A stretch of 64,000 nt of DNA from Monarcha castaneiventris obscurior. Taxonomy: Eukaryota > Chordata > Aves > Passeriformes > Monarchidae. The stretch covers positions 41,624,501 through 41,688,500 of the forward strand of contig JAMPIT010000230.1 of the NCBI GenBank assembly GCA_026261815.1, written 5' to 3'. Positions 26,721 to 39,300 of the stretch are shown piece after piece. Position 1 is the first letter of the stretch; every line of letters starts with the position of its first letter. The translations under genes and the position numbers were made by a program. The notes beneath the pieces are model-generated. The model was given only the letters and a program-made list of their open reading frames with translations, had not been told where the DNA came from and did not search any database.

Positions 26721-29549
26721 TGTTTTGAAGAGAGAAAGCACCAAAAGCCTTGCTGGAGTAGTGCATATTTGTTGGCATTGAACTTCACAGTGAGACCACG
26801 TGATGGCACTGTAATCTAAAGAACTGAAATGTGTGCACAAGTCCACCGTAATTGTTAGCTATTAGCTAGGTGACCCAATTACTTACATCACTAAATACAC
26901 TGGAATCTTTTATACACTTATTTATTTTGAAAACCACTAATATCAATCTTCTAGGATCAGTATGAGTTTTCTGAGATACTGCTTTTCCTATTGATAAATG
27001 TAAACAAAATCAAATGTAATGACAACCAAAATAGCATATTTATTATTAGATTATTAGTGACAAGCAGTTAAGAGCACTGGAGTTATCTCGACGGTCCTGT
27101 GTTATTTGATTATTCTGGTTCTTAGTCCACTTGTAAAACCCTGAGTTTGTCCTGCCTGCTCTTTCAGTGTTATGAAGAAGAATTTATCTTCCTTTTTCAT
27201 TCTTCTGGGCTATTCTAAAAAACTGGGGATGGAGGTGGGAAAGGATCAAGAGGTCTACCAAAAAAAGTTAACCAACTTTAATGGATGGTATAATACAAAA
27301 TATTATTACAGTTATTGGCAGAGTCCTTAACTGAATGTACCAGCAGTGCTACCAAATACTGTGTTTTCAATTGCCTCCTTGAATGTGGATCACAGTTCAC
27401 TGCAGTAGCTGAAATATGACTTGTTTTCATGTGAAGTGTGATCCCTTTCCAGTGAAGTGATGGAAACTCTAGATAAGCTCCTGATCCACTGGGCCACCAG
27501 TCTCAGTTCCACCTCTTTCCTCCAGAAGGTGCTTGCTGCTTAGAAAGAGCCATGGTTGGAGGCCCATGCTGTAGAAGGACCAGGGTAGCTTTCTGACATG
27601 CCTCTCAGGAAGTTTGTCAGTGTGTTCATTCAAGTTTGGTTGTTGTTCTTTGCTCCTGAAGGGCTGACAAGGATGCATTACTGTGTCTGGCATCAAAGTC
27701 CTCCTGAGAAAGTAGTTTTCTAAAGGCAAGGTGTTTTCAAGGCCAAGTGAAAGTTCTTGTCAAGAGCAGAAAAAAATATTAAATTGTTTTCATAAATGTA
27801 TTTTATAAGAAAAAAAAAAAAAAAAAAAAGCCAGCCTGACTAGAAGTTCCTGTACATATTTCTCATTATGCTGATATATTTACCCATTTTAAAAGCTTAT
27901 GCGAAGTCCAGAAAGTAATTGATGCACAGGGCCTTAAGGAAGAGTATGCAGCTGAAAATCTGGTAAATGAGAAGGTGTGGTATACTTCTGTTACACTTCC
28001 CATGTGGATGTAGTTCCAAAGTGGTGTTTAATATGACAAAATTGAATAACTCAAAACAAGTGGTTTGAGAAGTAAAGATTTCCCTATTCCACTTCCTGCT
28101 TTCACAAGTGCTTTCCACTGTAAAATTTCTTTGAGACTTCTTGAAGCATTTACTTCTTTGAAAATACTATTTCAAAGGCTGTCTAGAGAGGTTGGGAAAC
28201 AGAAATTGCCCTTCTGGATAGGAACAGGAAACAGAATATTCACTTTTAATTTTCTGTCTCCAAAGTTGTCCAATACTATATGTCTTAGGGGAAATATAAG
28301 AACTGTTAGGAGGAGAACTTGGCCCAAATTAATTAGTAGTGTGATTATAGTATGTTCTGAAGCACTGGAGTAGCCCCATATTTATTTCATGTTTTCTATG
28401 TGTTCCCATGCTTTACAGGTTCTGAGCTTTACAGAGAATCAGTCACATTCAACCATCAGTCTTACTAATTATGGAAGCTTTTGCTCTCTGTAAAACTCCT
28501 AAATGGCAAAAGACCCCCATTATCATAGCCCCCCAAATGATAACCAGCTTCTAAAACAAGAGAGATGCTCTTTGCCCTTGACTCTGTAGAACAGAGGATA
28601 TTTTTACTTATTCAGATATTTTGTTAACTTAAATGTTAACAAAATGTACGTTAATGTTAAACATACACTTATCTCAAAAAACATCTGTGTTAATCCTGTT
28701 CAGAAATCATTTTCACACCTCTAACACTGCTGTGGTTTGGCAGCCATTATGCCTGCATTCTTTAAAGTTTTTCTCTTACGTAGGCTACAAAAATGGCAAG
28801 CAAAATCACTGCACTAAAAAGCTAAAACCCTGTTGGCTCATTGTTCCCGTTTGTTCCAACCTGGTTAAAGCCCCATGTGCAATATTTTATTTTTAAAATA
28901 TTGCTACCACAGGGATTTTCTGATCAGTGATGGGACATTAGTTTTTTAATGATAGAGCAATTATATTAACTTTTTAGTGTGAATAGCATATAAAACAGCA
29001 GATGAGTAAAAGAGAGCCTTGAGAAATATCAAACATATAGTAGTTAGAACTATTATGAGAAAGGTCTAAGTGGTTATGTATGGTTCAACCATACACAAAG
29101 GAAAATATCAGAGTCTATTCTAAGTGTATAAAATTTTCCGTTCCATGCTGTATCACAGACCTCAGTAATTTAGCATTATTTACAGAGATACACAACCAGC
29201 CTAGTAAAAAATGTGACTGAGACTGAGCTTAAATGAGTGAGATATCTTTTGTAATGTACAGTCAAGAGATGTTTCCAAAGAATCAGTGTAAATTTATAAC
29301 CTCTAGTTCACTTCAAAAAATCTGTAAACCTGCTAGCTCAGGCCCCCAAATCAGGTAACTTGCTACACGCTTTTCATTTATTTACAAATACCCAAGTCTA
29401 TGAGCAAATGGCAACTTTGATAAATATGTATTCTGTGATTTTTTTTTTTGTGCAGCTGCCTTAGAAAGAATATCCAGGAGAGATTCAGCAGGCTTTCATC
29501 ACAGAATTGATCTCACAAGAGTCAATTCCATTTTTTCACTAGACACAAC
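26721..29549. other. Intergenic, no gene recognised; 3' flank of the first chemokine receptor
   Basis: AT-rich non-coding DNA with only short, unconserved-looking ORFs. A 20-A run lies at 27810-27829. An AATAAA on the minus strand at 29382-29377 is about 170 bp past the receptor stop codon and is a plausible poly(A) signal for that gene. Confidence 0.6.
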
Positions 29550-30620
29550 TTAAAAGGCAGCAGAAACCTCTTGTTCACCGGTAGATTGTGTGTAGGTGGA
29601 GCTGGCTCGTTCAGCTGTGTCAACATAGAAAACAGGACAGTACTTAGACAAGTGGACCGCAATCTGCTTTCGGAAAAAGCTGTGAAGATATTTCCTAAAT
29701 TTTTCTCCAGCAAAGGCATAAATTACAGGGTTGATACAACAATGGATCATTGAGATTGTTTCTGTCACTTGGATTGCTATCTGCAGTTGACCATATGCTT
29801 CACAAGTAGTGATGGAAAATGCACCTTGAAAATCACGCAAGAGAATGCAAATGTTGTATGGTGCCCAGAAAACAAAATAGATTATCATGATAATAAAAAT
29901 AAGCCTGACCGCTTTATGTTTCTTCTCATTCCTACATTGCAGTAACGTCTTTATAATTTGTGTATAGCTGCAGATCATAATTAACATTGGAATAAGAAGT
30001 CCCAGAATGTTCATTTTTAAGGTGAGGAATTGCTTCCATGTATCTATCTGCTCTGATGGATAATGAACACTGCAAGTATAGCCTGAACCTTCCTTCTGAG
30101 TTTTGTGAAATACTGCCCCAGGAACAGAAATAAGAACAGCAACAGCCCAAGTGACGACACTGGCGAGGGTGCCGTAGGTGACTGTCCTGGCTTTCAGAGC
30201 AAACACCGCGTGCACTATGGCCAGGTACCTGTCCACCGTCAAGAGAATTATGAAGAAGATGCCACTGTAGAAGCCAAGGAGGTAGACACCTGACAGAATT
30301 CGACACAGCGCCTCCCCAAAAATCCAGTCATGAACTGCGTAATAAGCCCAGAAAGGGAGACAAAATACAAACAGCAGATCAGAAATTGCCAAGTTGAGCA
30401 GGTAGATGTCAGTCATACTCTTCAGCCGCTTGTATTTTACCAGGATAAGGACAACAAGCATGTTTCCTGTCAGGCCAAATATCACCACTAAAGAATAAAG
30501 AGGTGGCAAAAAATTTGCTGCAAAGTGCCTTTCCTCAATTCCCATGCATGGTGCCGAACCGCCATAGTCAAATTCTGTTGTCACTGCCCAGTCGCTGAAG
30601 TCAGTTGTTTCATTTGCCAT
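29550..30620 (-). CDS. CCR2/CCR5-like: CC chemokine receptor, CCR2/CCR5 type (copy A)
   Basis: Seven-transmembrane, G-protein-coupled receptor of 356 aa for CC chemokines on leukocytes. The start [10 protein letters not shown] is chosen because a strong splice acceptor (TTTCTTCCTTTCCAG) lies 11 nt upstream, so the coding exon begins at 30631. The 41 in-frame codons above it are intron. Visible features are an N3 glycosylation sequon, Y19 in an acidic FDY context (possible sulfation), TM1 ~38-62, TM2 ~70-92, TM3 ~104-127, DRYLAIV at 130-136, TM4 ~148-168, TM5 ~202-222, TM6 ~237-259 and TM7 ~282-304 with HCCINPVIY. The four extracellular cysteines are C25, C106, C183 and C273. The C-terminus [11 protein letters not shown] resembles CCR5/CCR2B tails. 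It is intact. Orthology to CCR2 or CCR5 is unclear because of gene conversion with copy B. Confidence 0.92.
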   Translation of the reverse strand: MANETTDFSDWAVTTEFDYGGSAPCMGIEERHFAANFLPPLYSLVVIFGLTGNMLVVLILVKYKRLKSMTDIYLLNLAISDLLFVFCLPFWAYYAVHDWIFGEALCRILSGVYLLGFYSGIFFIILLTVDRYLAIVHAVFALKARTVTYGTLASVVTWAVAVLISVPGAVFHKTQKEGSGYTCSVHYPSEQIDTWKQFLTLKMNILGLLIPMLIMICSYTQIIKTLLQCRNEKKHKAVRLIFIIMIIYFVFWAPYNICILLRDFQGAFSITTCEAYGQLQIAIQVTETISMIHCCINPVIYAFAGEKFRKYLHSFFRKQIAVHLSKYCPVFYVDTAERASSTYTQSTGEQEVSAAF

Positions 30621-30923
30621 GGTGTATTGGTCTGGAAAGGAAGAAAAGGGCATTAAACTAGAGGAATCTCCAAGCTTTGCAGTGAAGAGAATGAAACATG
30701 CTGATGCTCCCTTCTGAAATGTGTTTTGCTGATGAGTACACAAGCACTACTATGTCAAGGTGTGAAAGAGAATGAAATTGCAGAGCTCCTGGGGAACCCA
30801 TCTGCACAGCTGTGGAGTCACACTGCTGCATGTTGGAAGTGTGCTGTGTGTCATTTCCCACATGTACATTGTCTTGTGTGTTTCCCCTCCTCAGCAGAGC
30901 CTGTCAGCTGCCTGGCCTAACCA
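30062..30923. repeat. Near-identical tract 1, copy A (coding N-terminal half plus upstream intron)
   Basis: It aligns without gaps to 45752-46613 (constant offset 15,690). I counted about 17 mismatches in 862 bp by hand, roughly 98% identity. The stretch 30086-30329 is identical over all 244 bp. The alignment stops abruptly at 30924/46614. On the other side, identity falls sharply below 30062 inside the coding sequence. Confidence 0.9.
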
Positions 30924-31106
30924 GAAACAGAGAAATGGTGGATTGAATCCGAGGCACGGCTATCCTTCATTTAGGGATTATGTGAGAGACTGGTCTTCCC
31001 TTGCAAGAAGGAGACAGGGCCTGGGAGGTGAGTGTGCAGCGGAGCCATGAAAGTCCTCAGGCAAGTTCTGCTACAGTGGTAGCAGAGAAAGGCTTGTGAC
31101 TGTGGT
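30924..31106. other. Short spacer between near-identical tracts, copy A
   Basis: Only 183 bp separates the two near-identical tracts here, against 948 bp in copy B. A short partly matching stretch (GGTCTTCCCTTGCAAGA near 30991, compared with CTGGACTTCCCTTGCAAGAG near 47531) shows that the right part is homologous. No gene is seen. Confidence 0.7.
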
Positions 31107-31804
31107 GTCAGCCCCTTCAGCCACCAAAGCCTCTCCTTTTCCCAAGTCCCTGGTAGGACTGTGAGCCAGAGGCAGAAGCACAGCTTTGTGTAACTTTCTG
31201 AAAAGCTCAGGACAACTCTCTTCTCACAGACCCCCAGAGAATGTGGTAGAATTCCTGCATGTCCTATGAGAAGCTGGGCAGCGGATTTTGGGAAGATGGG
31301 TGTCAAAGGGACAAAAAGTGCTCCCTGCTCCCTCTGTGGGGAAGTGCAGCCAATGCCTTTGATAGCACTCCAGGAGAGCTACTTGCTGTCTGGTTAAAGG
31401 ACTGCTCTGTCTTCCTGTGCCACCGTGACTGCTCTGATCAGATACTTCATGGCAGACTGGTGGCTGCCCATGGCAGGGTGTTGGTTTGGAAATCAGCCTC
31501 TTCCTGGAAATGTCATGCCTGTTCTTAGACAAAGCTGACAGAGGGCTCCCGATGCAGAAGAGGTCAGGCAGTGCGTGTGCCCCAGCTTGCTGTGTGATCC
31601 CTGAGTGCTTGTTCGTGCTCCTTTCCTGAATGCACTTTTTTCAATAGTGTGGTCTGCCCTGTGGGATCAGAGGCGTCTTTTGCAGAGACCACGCTCTCAA
31701 AACCACCTTTTCGTTCTCTCTGCACTTGAGGTCTGCAAGTCTAAATGTAACTGAAGAAACTCAGCCCATGGCTGGAGTGACTCAGAGACAAGCCCCTGCT
31801 CTGC
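31107..31804. repeat. Near-identical tract 2, copy A (upstream non-coding)
   Basis: It aligns to 47562-48258 with about seven substitutions and two small indels in ~698 bp (about 99% identity by hand). Beyond 31804 the similarity drops to patches such as AGCATGTGAAAT, which is older homology. It lies upstream of receptor A and may carry its promoter or first exon. The ORFs in it (for example plus 31259-31528) look incidental. Confidence 0.9.
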
Positions 31805-34800
31805 GTCTTGGTACAAGCTCATAATGGTCCATTCCAACTCAGAGCATGTGAAATCCCCAAGGCATATCTTTGTGCCTGTAGACAAAACCTCTCAGGAGAA
31901 AGTACTGTTTTCTGCTGTAAAAACAGATTGCTTAAAATGCCAGTATCCTTAACCTGTGTCAAAGTGGCTGACTTAGCTAAACCTCAGCTGAGGTCTTCGG
32001 GAAGGGTCTCTATGCCAGCTCCGTGACCTTAAAAATGAGGTTCTTCTGCCATCTCCTGATGGAGATTCTTATGCTGCACAGTGCAGATATGCATCTGCTG
32101 CAAAAGAGAAAGCTTTGTTGGAGCAAAATCTGCACCTCGTACAAAAAGAAATGCTGCTTTTGCATAATTTTTTCCTGCTCTTTCCCCAAGTTTTTGAGTC
32201 TGGCTACCAGCTCTGTGCCTAAGAATAACAAGAATGATGACATCCATGTTCAGACATGACTTTGATATGTTGAGTATGGTGTAAAGTTTTCTTTGGGAGA
32301 ATGAGGAGTATGAGAATATCAGCAAATTGTAACAGTTTGGGTCTCAACTTTGCCCAGATACTTGATGAGAAGTAAGTGCTGTCAAACTCTTCAAAGACAG
32401 TCTTTCAGGAAACTCTGGAAATCTCTGTGAAACAGGTTTTTTTTTTTCCATAGTCATACTAACTACATAGTTATTACAATGCAGCAGTAATGGTTTTGTT
32501 GGTAAAGGAAGTGGCTCCGTCTGTTGTCAGTAAATAACTTGATTTTAAAGTAGTTAAGGGTTTATATTTCTTAAGTACTTTCAGTAACACTTTTAAAAAA
32601 AAAAGCAAGTTTATAAAACACTCTTTGGTCTAAAACATTTAACTTCTTTACTTCAAAACATGATGAGACTTTGGGCATTACCCAAGTAAATATTTAAAAT
32701 TTCCTTCAGCTAGACCTGCTAGATCCATGTTGCTTACCCTGACAGTACATCCTAGTACTGCACGTAGCTAAATTTACAATGTGTCAGTCAGCCATGCTGT
32801 ATGCTGGGATTATGGGATGAGTGCCAGACCCAGCACTTCCTGCCTTGCTCATTTGGCACCTGGGAGATGGTCATGCATAAATACGAGTATGAAAAACAAC
32901 TAAGTCATAAACCCAGAGTGGGATTTTGTGAGTAGGTGATTGATAGGATTCATTCAAATATCATTGCAAAATGCTGCCTTGATATTACTGTGATAATTCT
33001 TTTTGTGACAGACCCTTCTTCCTGCCTGCTGCTATCTCAATTCCTTCCCTCTTTTTCCTCTGCCTTCCTGGAATGACAATCGCATCTTCCCTGCATCATG
33101 TCTTCTTCCTTACAACCCTTTTTGCATGCTTAAATTATAGCCTCCCCTTTGAGCAGTTGCTTCTGCTAACTGAGCCCCATTCGTCTAGCCCAGACTTTGT
33201 TTCAGAAGTCTTTCTGCAAAAGTATTTACTACTCTGAATGGTGTATAGTATCCAGCACATGCTGACACGGGAGACTAAAATACTTGGAAAAATAATTTGG
33301 AAACCACAGAAAGGAACTGTAAGCGGGTTTGTGCTTTATCCTATAATCTTGCTGTTTTAGGAGACACTGTTCGCTACTGGCTAGAATATTTCACTGGGTT
33401 AATCAGTTCACCTAACTAGAGTAGGTTGTTCACCTAACTAGAGGGATCTGACTGGGCTTATGTTTCCTGATCATTAAACAAAACCCCAAAAGATAGTCAA
33501 TGAAGATCTCTGAAAAAAGGGTATTTCAAAAAAAGTTCTATATTATTCTGAGTACTGTTTAGATAAATGAAATATTTCTAGAAACCTGCAATCTGCTGTA
33601 CAAATTCTGTTGCTCTGCTTGAGACTAGCAGTCATGCATTTTTTAAAAGAAAGGCTCATCATAGAAAGGATGAGTAAACTCATGTCACTGTTTCATTCTG
33701 AGTTTCAGGTCACAGTTTTCTGTGTTTTAAGAGGCAAAGATTTTAATAAAGTGAGCTTCAGTTCATTTGCATAGTCCCATAAAATGGTAATAATTATAAA
33801 GCTGTAGCAAACGGAGGTAAAGTGCTAAGGTATGCTGCATGTAAACGGGATCCAATGAGTCAGTGCCTAAAACACAACACTAGGTTTTCTGTGGTCATCC
33901 TGTGAGAAGAATAAGTAACTCGTCACTCAAATGACACTCAACTGTTTTGTTTTGAAGTAAAATCCGTATTTCCGTCATTGCACATCATTTTCAGAGACAA
34001 AATCAGGGAGGCATACTCCATTATGTTTCTTACTCAGATCAGTCCCTAGAGATTTATTTCTTTGCTTACCTAGATCCTCTGCTCAAGTCTTCTAGTGATT
34101 TTTTCCTTTAAAACTAGTGTATTCCATTTAACATTATTAGTATTATGCATTTTGCCAGGGTTATTTTTAAAGACACTGGCAAATGTCTTTAAAGACTATT
34201 CCACAAGTATTTTTCACTTCAGGCATCATACTAACTAAGTAGCTACTAAATGCTAAAAAAAAAAGGAAGAGCTGGAGATGACTTACCATATATCTTATTG
34301 TGCAGGTGATGTCTTGTATTATTACAACACGAGTAATGCTAAAATGACTTATCCGTCACAAGACGAAGGTCAAAAACACCTCTTCCTGTGTGAAGAAGGA
34401 TGTGTCAGTTTGAAAACTTCTAGCAAAAAAATCTGTTTTCATTTAAAAAAAAAATGAAGGAACGGTTCTCTGGTTCCCTTTTTCTAAAAATGGGTCATCA
34501 GATGTTACTTTTCTAACTCTTGAGACGTGCAGATATGTTGAAATTCTAGAGGATCCTCCTAGGAGTTGAAGTTTCACAACCCACTGCTGTAGTTTCAGAA
34601 AAAGGGTTTATAGAATTATTTTATTTTTTTCTTTTAGCTAGCCTGTTTGAATCAAGAACAGTTTACATGCAGTTTATCCTTTGCATTTTTCAATCATTAA
34701 ATTTCTTTTATGTTTTTCTGTCCTTTAACAAAGAGTGGAGCCATTGAATAAAGTTTATGCTTCTATTCAGAATTACCTGCACTTTCTGTTGTCTTGTTCT

Positions 34801-35228
34801 GAGTTGCAGTCCTTATATTTCAGGAGAGTTGATCGATCCTATTTTTCTTTAACCTGGTCTTCTGGAGTGTGCTTTTTATTTTAATCCCTCTTATAAGACT
34901 ATGACTTAGTCTATGTAGTGAGTCTGACCTTTTAAAACAGCACTGATACTTATGTTTTAGAATTAAGCTTTAGAAAAGCCTGATAAAATCTGATTTCTTA
35001 TCAATTTCCTTCCTTGTAGTTGTTCCTTTTTAGAGTTAAACTGAAGCTGCACTGTGAGCAGATTTCTAGATCCTTCTTGGACATCAAAGAAATTACACAG
35101 GAGGTAGGAAAAATACAGAAAGCAAGAAAGGGATGGTGCCTTACCAGATGCCAGACAACCCCTGAGAAGATACCTGATAAAGTACAACCCCCTTGACATC
35201 TCATGGTAGGGTTCTGGAGGATCTCATG
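31805..35228. other. Intergenic, nothing recognised
   Basis: Non-coding DNA of ordinary composition. A 16-bp direct repeat (GTTCACCTAACTAGAG) occurs twice near 33407 and 33428. No receptor remnant, RNA gene or full mobile element could be identified by eye. Confidence 0.5.
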
Positions 35229-36377
35229 TGTCGTGGTTTGACCCTGGCCCAACGCCAAGCACCCACAAGAGCCACTCACTCACCCTCCCCTGCCACAGCT
35301 GGGCAGAGGAGGGAAAAGGTAAAAAAAAAAGTTAACAAAGTCTTCATGAGTGAGATAAAGACTGGGAGAAACACTTCAAGGGCGAAACAGGCTCAATTTA
35401 AGTTGTGAAGTGAATTTTTTTACTAACAGAATTAGAGGAGAATGAGAAGTAAAATTAGCCCTTTAGAACACCTTCTCCGCCTCAGCCCCTCCCTGCTTCC
35501 CATCGACAGCGTAGGGATACAGGGCATGGGAGTTTGGTCAGTTCCTTCCACTGCTCCACTGTCTCCTTCCCCTGCTGCACCGTGGGGTCCCTCCCACAGG
35601 AGACAGTTCTCCATGAACTTCCCCAGCGTGGGTCCCCTCTCAGGAGCAGCAGCCACCCCGGACCTGCTGCAGTGTGAGCCCCTGCCACGGGCACACAGCC
35701 CTCCCAAAACTGCTGCGCCATGGCTCTCTTCTTCCACGGGGTGGAGTCCTCCAAGGACAGGCTGCTCCAGCCTGGAAGCAGGGCCCTCTCTGTCCACTGG
35801 GTCTTCCACTGGATCACAGCCTCCTCCAGGCATCCACCCACTCCAGCATGGTCACCTCCCCCACGGGCTGCGGGTGGATCTCTGCATCCCCCGTGGATCC
35901 TCACGGACTGCGGATGGATCTCTGCATCCCCCGTGGATCCCCAGGGGCTGTGGGTGGATCTCTGCATCCCCCGTGGATCCCCACGGGCTGCAGGGACACA
36001 GCTGCTTCACCATGGTCTGCACCACGGCCTGCAGAGGCGTCTCGGATCTGGTGCCTGGAGCATCTTCTCCCTCTCCTTCTCCACTGACCTTGGTGTCGCC
36101 ATGTAGTTTTCTCTCACATGTTCTCACCTCCTCCTCTTCTCTGACTAGAATCCCTAAATCTTGTGACTTTGTTTTGATTTTCTTCTTAAATATGTCATCA
36201 CAGAGGCTTTACCAGCCTCTCTCATTGGCCCAGTTTTGGCCAGCAGCATGTCCATCTTTCAGAGCCATCTGCTGTTGGCTCTGCCAGACATGGTGGGAAG
36301 CTTCCAGCAACTTCTTCACGGGAGCCACCTCTGTGGCTCCCTTGCTACGTAAAACCAGGCTATGCCAAACCAATACA
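35229..36377 (-). mobile_element. Solo LTR of an avian ERVL-type endogenous retrovirus (1,149 bp)
   Basis: It begins TGTCGTGGTTTGACCC and ends CCAATACA on the plus strand, with TG...CA ends and a perfect 5-bp target duplication TCATG (35224-35228 and 36378-36382). In the known family the transcribed orientation starts TGT(G)T(T)GGGTTTGCATGG, so this copy is on the minus strand. The 316-codon plus-strand ORF (35442-36392) lies almost entirely inside it and runs through the minisatellite, so it is not a gene. Confidence 0.85.
35869..35988. repeat. 40-bp minisatellite inside the LTR
   Basis: Three tandem copies of a 40-bp unit contain TCTGCATCCCCCGTGGATCC, which recurs at 35881, 35921 and 35961. 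The period is not a multiple of three, so the encoded peptide changes frame with each copy. This explains similar peptide strings in all three plus frames. Confidence 0.9.
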
Positions 36378-39300
36378 TCATGCTATCAGTGAAGGCACTA
36401 AAGGGATGTCTTTTCTGCACTCACTCCTTGGTATTCTTAAAAGATTTTAAAACAACCAAAGCATAATGGGAGTGTTTTTCTTTGGATGCTGCCATTCCTT
36501 AATGGAAGTCAAGGGAATCACAACTTCTGAGTTACCTCTCAGATCTGGGGGGGAGACAGTAAAGAGTGAAAAGCTCCCTCTGTTTCCTTGTCAACCCTTC
36601 TTTGCATGAGGGACTAACCTTTATTCCATAGGACAAATGGATTTTTCTCTTCCTTTCCTAATCTGATGTTCCAATGAGCTCTTTAAAGTCTGGAGTCTCA
36701 GGGTCAAAATTAAAAGCCCCTGTAAGGTATTCTAAGGGTATGTTAACCCCACCATGCTTGATGGACTGGCAATATTAGACCCCCTACATTGTCAGTGGAA
36801 ATAGCTGCTTCTAATACTGCTTCCACTACATCTAAAACAAGTTCCCAATTATTGCATAGCTTTCCTGGCTAAAAAAATCTGCTTTTATAGTGAATTCTTA
36901 TAATTCTGAAACAAGGTATTATGTCAAATTACTTCTTCGATATGTAATTTCTAAACAGTCTACTTACTAAAATTAACAGATATTTTAAATATTTCTTAAT
37001 GAAGCCTGCATTGTTTACTGTACGTTACATGTTACTTAACCCATTGGACACTCTAAATCCTTTCATAATTTCACACTACAGGAACAGGGGAAACAGTCTC
37101 AAACCTGTTCCTGGACTTGCCTGTTTTTCATCAAGCTTTTTAATTCTGAAATATACTCCTGCAAAACTTGCCCACTACATTTCAAATAACAATATCAGCT
37201 ACCACTACTACTTAAAACTAAGACCTGTGGTAGGCTGGTCTTAAGAAACAGTCCCTTGTTCCCACAGATTCATTGGCTTTATTAATGTGTTTGATTTTGT
37301 TGATGATAGCTTTTGGTTGCCACAGCTCAGTCTGGTCAGCGAGCACAGTGGGGCACGTTATTTGCTGATGAAGTATTGCACACCAACAGAGGGCCTCTGC
37401 CACTCACAGTTAGAACAGCTGCATAAGGGGAATGCACTTGGTCTGCTTAACAGCTGCGTCTCACAGCTGGATGAGAGACTCCCCAGAGAGAGTGTGAATT
37501 GCTGTGGCACTTGGCAGCCCAAGTACTGGGTTGTGTGACTTTATTATCAGCACCTGCAGGATATCTACAATTAGCTCTACCCCAGCTGCAGATAAGCAGA
37601 GCTGCTGGGAGGCCAGATTTGATCAGGTCTTGCTCGTGGCTGTAGGCAAGCCAAATCCCCTTGTGCTGTTTGTGGGGCTGAGTGGTGTGCTGTTCATCAA
37701 TGCTGTTAGGACAAGATCTTTTCTGCAGGAGTTGGTCTCCCATCCAGTCTGAAGTTTTATCACACTAATCTGAGACTGTCCATCTTAATGTTGTCTCGCC
37801 TCCTCCTTCCTGCTGCCTCCATCTAGTGTGTACGAACACAGGTATGGACAATGCAAGCAGCACTTCCATTCCTGCAAGCCAGATTTTTTCAGCTTTTTGC
37901 AATCCCTTGCCGAGCATTTCTTTGAATAAGTGTACTGGTGCTTGTAATGAACTCCAGTGGATTTTAAGAATCTTTACCTAAGCTGAACCTCATCATTTTA
38001 CCAAGAAATTGAAGCTATTCTTCAATAATAAAAGTAACAATTCGGTGGGTTGATATAGCTTTGAATTTTACCTGTCATGGTTTTCATTCAGAGATGAGTA
38101 AGAGTTATGTTTAGTGGTGTGATGCTCCTTCCCTCCATACAGGTGTTCCTGGAATGGAAGTGAGCTTTGTTCCTCATCTATGGAGCTCAAGATGATGTAC
38201 TCAGCAAGTGTGCAGCCATGTACTTTGTCAAGTCAAGCTGCATTTGTCAGTCTCTCCTAATCCAATGATTGATTATATGATTCATCTTTACAGTAATCAG
38301 CCCATCTCACTGAAGCGTCTGGTGTCTGAGTGGTGTGGCACTCCCACAAGGAGATGCTGTCATTTACATGAGGTTTACACCAGAACTGAAATAGCTACTA
38401 GGACACATAGCAAGAACTCACGTACCATTGTGATACACAATGTCATCAAGTACAATTATGGGTACAGAAACTTGAAAATTTGACTGGCAGTTTCCCTTCA
38501 AGTTATTCCAACCTTCACCACCTGAAAAAGAAAGGTGGGGGGGGAAAAAAGAGTCCTCGGACAGAATGACAGATGCCTTTCTTAGGTATACACAGTGTGA
38601 TAGAGCACAACACTCTTATTACAAGTCTATCACTACAGCTAAAATTAATCCTTTTCATCTGGAGAAGAGGTCAAATGAAGACAAGTGAACACAAAGTAGA
38701 TGAATCTCGTTACTTGTTAGATTCACAACATCTGTGACCAAATTAGGTTAGTATTAGCATGTATTTTATTTCATCCGTAGTAAGCGTCTTTGTCTTGAAG
38801 AGGCTGAATAAAGACATCCAGCTAAAACTACTTTGTTGCTTAGGCTATTTTTTCTTGTCAGCCTTCTCTTTCAGGCTTTCAGGTTCTGGTGACTCATCAT
38901 TTGAGCCGCCATCACAATCACACCCAATCTTAACATCTGTGAGGTGTATTCTTTTGGGGAGAACAGGGGAAAAGCATGTACCACGCCCTAAGATTTCTAT
39001 CATGGAGACTACTGAAAAAAAACAAAACACTTCACACATAGGTGTAAAAGAAGATGGGTTGCAAAAACAAACTCTGGAAGATGCTAGCATTTCTACAGTG
39101 GATGAACATTTCTTCACGTTGTTGTTTATTGTCAATAACATCAAACATTTGGGACCTTTTCACCTCTTATTCTTAGGCTGTTTGTTTCTTCCGTGTAAAT
39201 CTAGCACATACGTCATTACAAATTGCAGCACATATTACCTCTATTGTCATGGTATTATTTTTGTTTGGGCTTTCTCCAAGCTGCTCTTACTGAACTATGT

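Noticed and set aside
30621..30743. 41-codon in-frame N-terminal extension of receptor A (and the same in B at 46311-46433)
   Set aside because: A strong polypyrimidine tract and CAG acceptor lie 11 nt before MANETT, so the upstream codons are intron. No signal peptide or receptor family member supports the extension.
31259..31528. 89-codon ORF repeated at 47721-47984
   Set aside because: It persists only because the two upstream blocks are almost identical. A one-base insertion in copy B changes the frame near its start, which argues against coding.
35442..36392. 316-codon plus-strand ORF
   Set aside because: It lies almost wholly within an ERVL-type solo LTR and is built on a 40-bp minisatellite. 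The overlapping ORFs in other frames show the same artefact.
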